Below, piece by piece: positions 8,218 to 8,801 of a stretch of DNA of 8,801 nt. The stretch comes from CALSPH01 sp041690035. GTDB lineage: Bacteria; Bacteroidota; Bacteroidia; NS11-12g; UBA955. Each line of letters opens with the position of its first letter. Position 1 is the stretch's first letter. The position numbers and the translations under genes were made by a program. Below the pieces are notes generated by a model that saw only the letters and a list, made by a program, of their open reading frames with translations, was not told the DNA's origin and made no database searches. The stretch spans positions 1-8,801 of the forward strand of contig JBDNFC010000038.1 in the NCBI GenBank assembly GCA_041690035.1. The letters are read 5' to 3'.

Positions 8218-8225
8218 CAAAACTA
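8218..8225 (-). promoter_or_regulatory. Candidate -7 element of the GDPD-like gene
   Basis: The minus strand reads TAGTTTTG (8225-8218), a full TAnnTTTG match. It ends six bases before the ATG at 8211, implying a 5' UTR of 0-3 bases. No TTG is found 17-23 bases upstream, so the -33 part is missing or degenerate and the call rests on the -7 box and its position. Confidence 0.5.
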
Positions 8226-8262
8226 AATCAAATCTTTTGAAAGAAATAAAATTAAACATTTT

Positions 8263-8294
8263 TTTGAAAAAGCAAAACCAAAACTTTATCTTTG
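8263..8294 (+). promoter_or_regulatory. tRNA-Arg promoter
   Basis: TTTG (8263-8266) is followed after 20 bases by TATCTTTG (8287-8294), a full consensus match. The mature tRNA starts 18 bases after the -7 element, leaving a short 5' leader for RNase P to remove. Together with the terminator at 8388-8414 it makes the tRNA gene a single-gene transcription unit. Confidence 0.8.
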
Positions 8295-8312
8295 CACCTC
8301 ATTTTTAAATAA

Positions 8313-8386
8313 GGTCGCGTAGCTCAGATGGATAGAGCATCTGCCTTCTAAGCAGATGGTCACAGGTTCGAATCCTGTCGCGATCA
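8313..8386 (+). tRNA. trnR: tRNA-Arg (anticodon UCU)
   Basis: The sequence folds into a complete cloverleaf. The 7-bp acceptor stem pairs GGTCGCG (8313-8319) with CGCGATC (8379-8385), with one G-U pair. The D arm is GCTC/GAGC. The anticodon stem is TCTGC/GCAGA around the loop CTTCTAA, with anticodon TCT at 8347-8349. The T arm is ACAGG-TTCGAAT-CCTGT. The discriminator is A8386. CCA is not encoded, so it must be added after transcription. This tRNA reads AGA and AGG; AGA is a favoured arginine codon in AT-rich genomes, so it should be an important species here. Mature length is 74 bases before CCA addition. Confidence 0.97.
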
Positions 8387-8387
8387 C

Positions 8388-8414
8388 AAAAAAAGCCTCT
8401 TGAAGGCTTTTTTT
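8388..8414 (+). terminator. Rho-independent terminator of tRNA-Arg
   Basis: Seven A, then GCCT (8395-8398), a five-base loop, AGGC (8404-8407) and seven T form a hairpin with a U-tract, two bases after the tRNA. The A-tract pairs with the T-tract, so it could also work on the opposite strand. Confidence 0.85.
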
Positions 8415-8737
8415 ATTAAAACTAGATTATTAATTGACCTTCATCATTAGAAATTTATTTTGATCAATCAATTAGTTTAACTTACGGCTGATTAGATATT
8501 TTGATTTTCAGATATTTTTTACGATTCAACAATTTTAGGGGTATATTAAAAATTATATATAGTTTATACGCTATAGATTACTGCAAAAAAGTAAAGAAAA
8601 GGCAAGTATTGGCATTAAAGAAGTAGAATTTAGCATTTTTTAAAATTGGGCAGAAAGCATAGTGTGTCGAAAGTTTAATTATAGATTATGAAAACACATC
8701 ATTGAATTAGCATGGTCTTTTAATGCCATAAAAGGCA
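8415..8737 (+). other. Intergenic stretch without a supported gene
   Basis: This A/T-rich stretch lies between the tRNA terminator and the last gene. All frames are broken by frequent stops, and I see no RNA gene or mobile-element end. Minor structures are a 7-base inverted repeat, TAATTGA (8431-8437) with TCAATTA (8468-8474), and a 16-base palindrome at 8723-8738 just before the final promoter box. Confidence 0.6.
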
Positions 8738-8738
8738 T
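8723..8738. repeat. Inverted repeat ATGCC-N6-GGCAT at a promoter
   Basis: ATGCC (8723-8727) and GGCAT (8734-8738) are perfect inverted repeats six bases apart. The right arm ends on the first base of the TACCTTTG box at 8738-8745, between the expected -33 and -7 positions. It could be an operator site or chance; a five-base arm is short. Confidence 0.3.
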
Positions 8739-8745
8739 ACCTTTG
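8738..8745 (+). promoter_or_regulatory. -7 element of the last (helicase-like) gene
   Basis: TACCTTTG is a full match to the Bacteroidota -7 consensus and ends nine bases before the ATG at 8755. This predicts a 5' UTR of about 3-6 bases. A TTG at the usual distance is not seen, so the promoter may be weak on its own or need an activator. Confidence 0.55.
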
Positions 8746-8754
8746 CAGATATAT

Positions 8755-8801
8755 ATGAAATTTGAAGAGATGCAATTGCATCCAAAATTAATAGAAGCAA
8801 T
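8755..8801 (+). CDS. Start of a DEAD-box RNA helicase-like protein (cut by the window edge)
   Basis: Only 15 complete codons are present: MKFEEMQLHPKLIEA. The pattern F....L.P.LI.A is how DEAD-box RNA helicases (RhlE/CsdA type) usually begin. It carries the isolated aromatic residue (F3) that precedes the Q motif by about 17 residues; the Q motif itself would lie off the edge. Such enzymes unwind short RNA duplexes in ribosome assembly, RNA decay or cold adaptation. The reading frame has no stop to the window end, and a consensus -7 box lies just upstream, which supports a true gene start. The family call rests on a short match. Confidence 0.5.
   Translation, partial: MKFEEMQLHPKLIEA

Noticed and set aside
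8601..8754. A possible decayed gene before the helicase-like start
   Set aside because: One frame reads about 50 codons with only two stops, but no family resemblance is visible and this is expected by chance in A/T-rich DNA.

Overview
The window comes from an AT-rich member of the phylum Bacteroidota. Four things in the sequence support this. The 16S rRNA fragment carries the exact CF319a-type signature (TGGTCCGTGTCTCAGTAC on the + strand, 777-794). Promoters follow the Bacteroidota TTTG / TAnnTTTG pattern. The start codons have no convincing Shine-Dalgarno sequence. One large secreted protein ends in a type B sorting domain of the type IX secretion system (T9SS), which is restricted to this phylum. 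I cannot place the organism to order from the 16S alone.

Layout, left to right. Bases 1-1108 are the 5' three quarters of a 16S rRNA gene on the minus strand; the rest of the rRNA operon lies off the left edge. Its control region (1109-1442) holds a leader with a hairpin and a boxA-like element, then two tandem promoters about 100 bases apart within a duplicated ~64-base unit, backed by nearly pure A/T DNA. fmt (1443-2357, minus) lies directly upstream in the same direction. A 77-base divergent intergenic region separates it from a 1,233-residue secreted protein (2435-6136, plus) with an N-terminal DUF7948-like domain, seven SBBP-type propeller repeats, FN3-like modules and the type B C-terminal domain. 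Next is a CstB-like persulfide dioxygenase/rhodanese fusion (6229-7635, plus) for sulfide or persulfide oxidation. It converges, with only 3 bases between stop codons, on a short GDPD-like phosphodiesterase gene (7639-8211, minus). A tRNA-Arg(UCU) gene with its own promoter and terminator follows (8313-8414). After about 340 bases with no supported gene, the right edge cuts a gene that begins like a DEAD-box RNA helicase (8755 onward).

The genes look like independent single transcription units of a core chromosomal region, not a defence island or mobile element. I see no insertion sequence, CRISPR array or novel multi-gene system. The most interesting pattern is regulatory. Several genes have a TAnnTTTG -7 element only 5-10 bases before the start codon, which predicts leaderless or almost leaderless mRNAs. 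The rRNA promoter pair appears to have arisen by local duplication.
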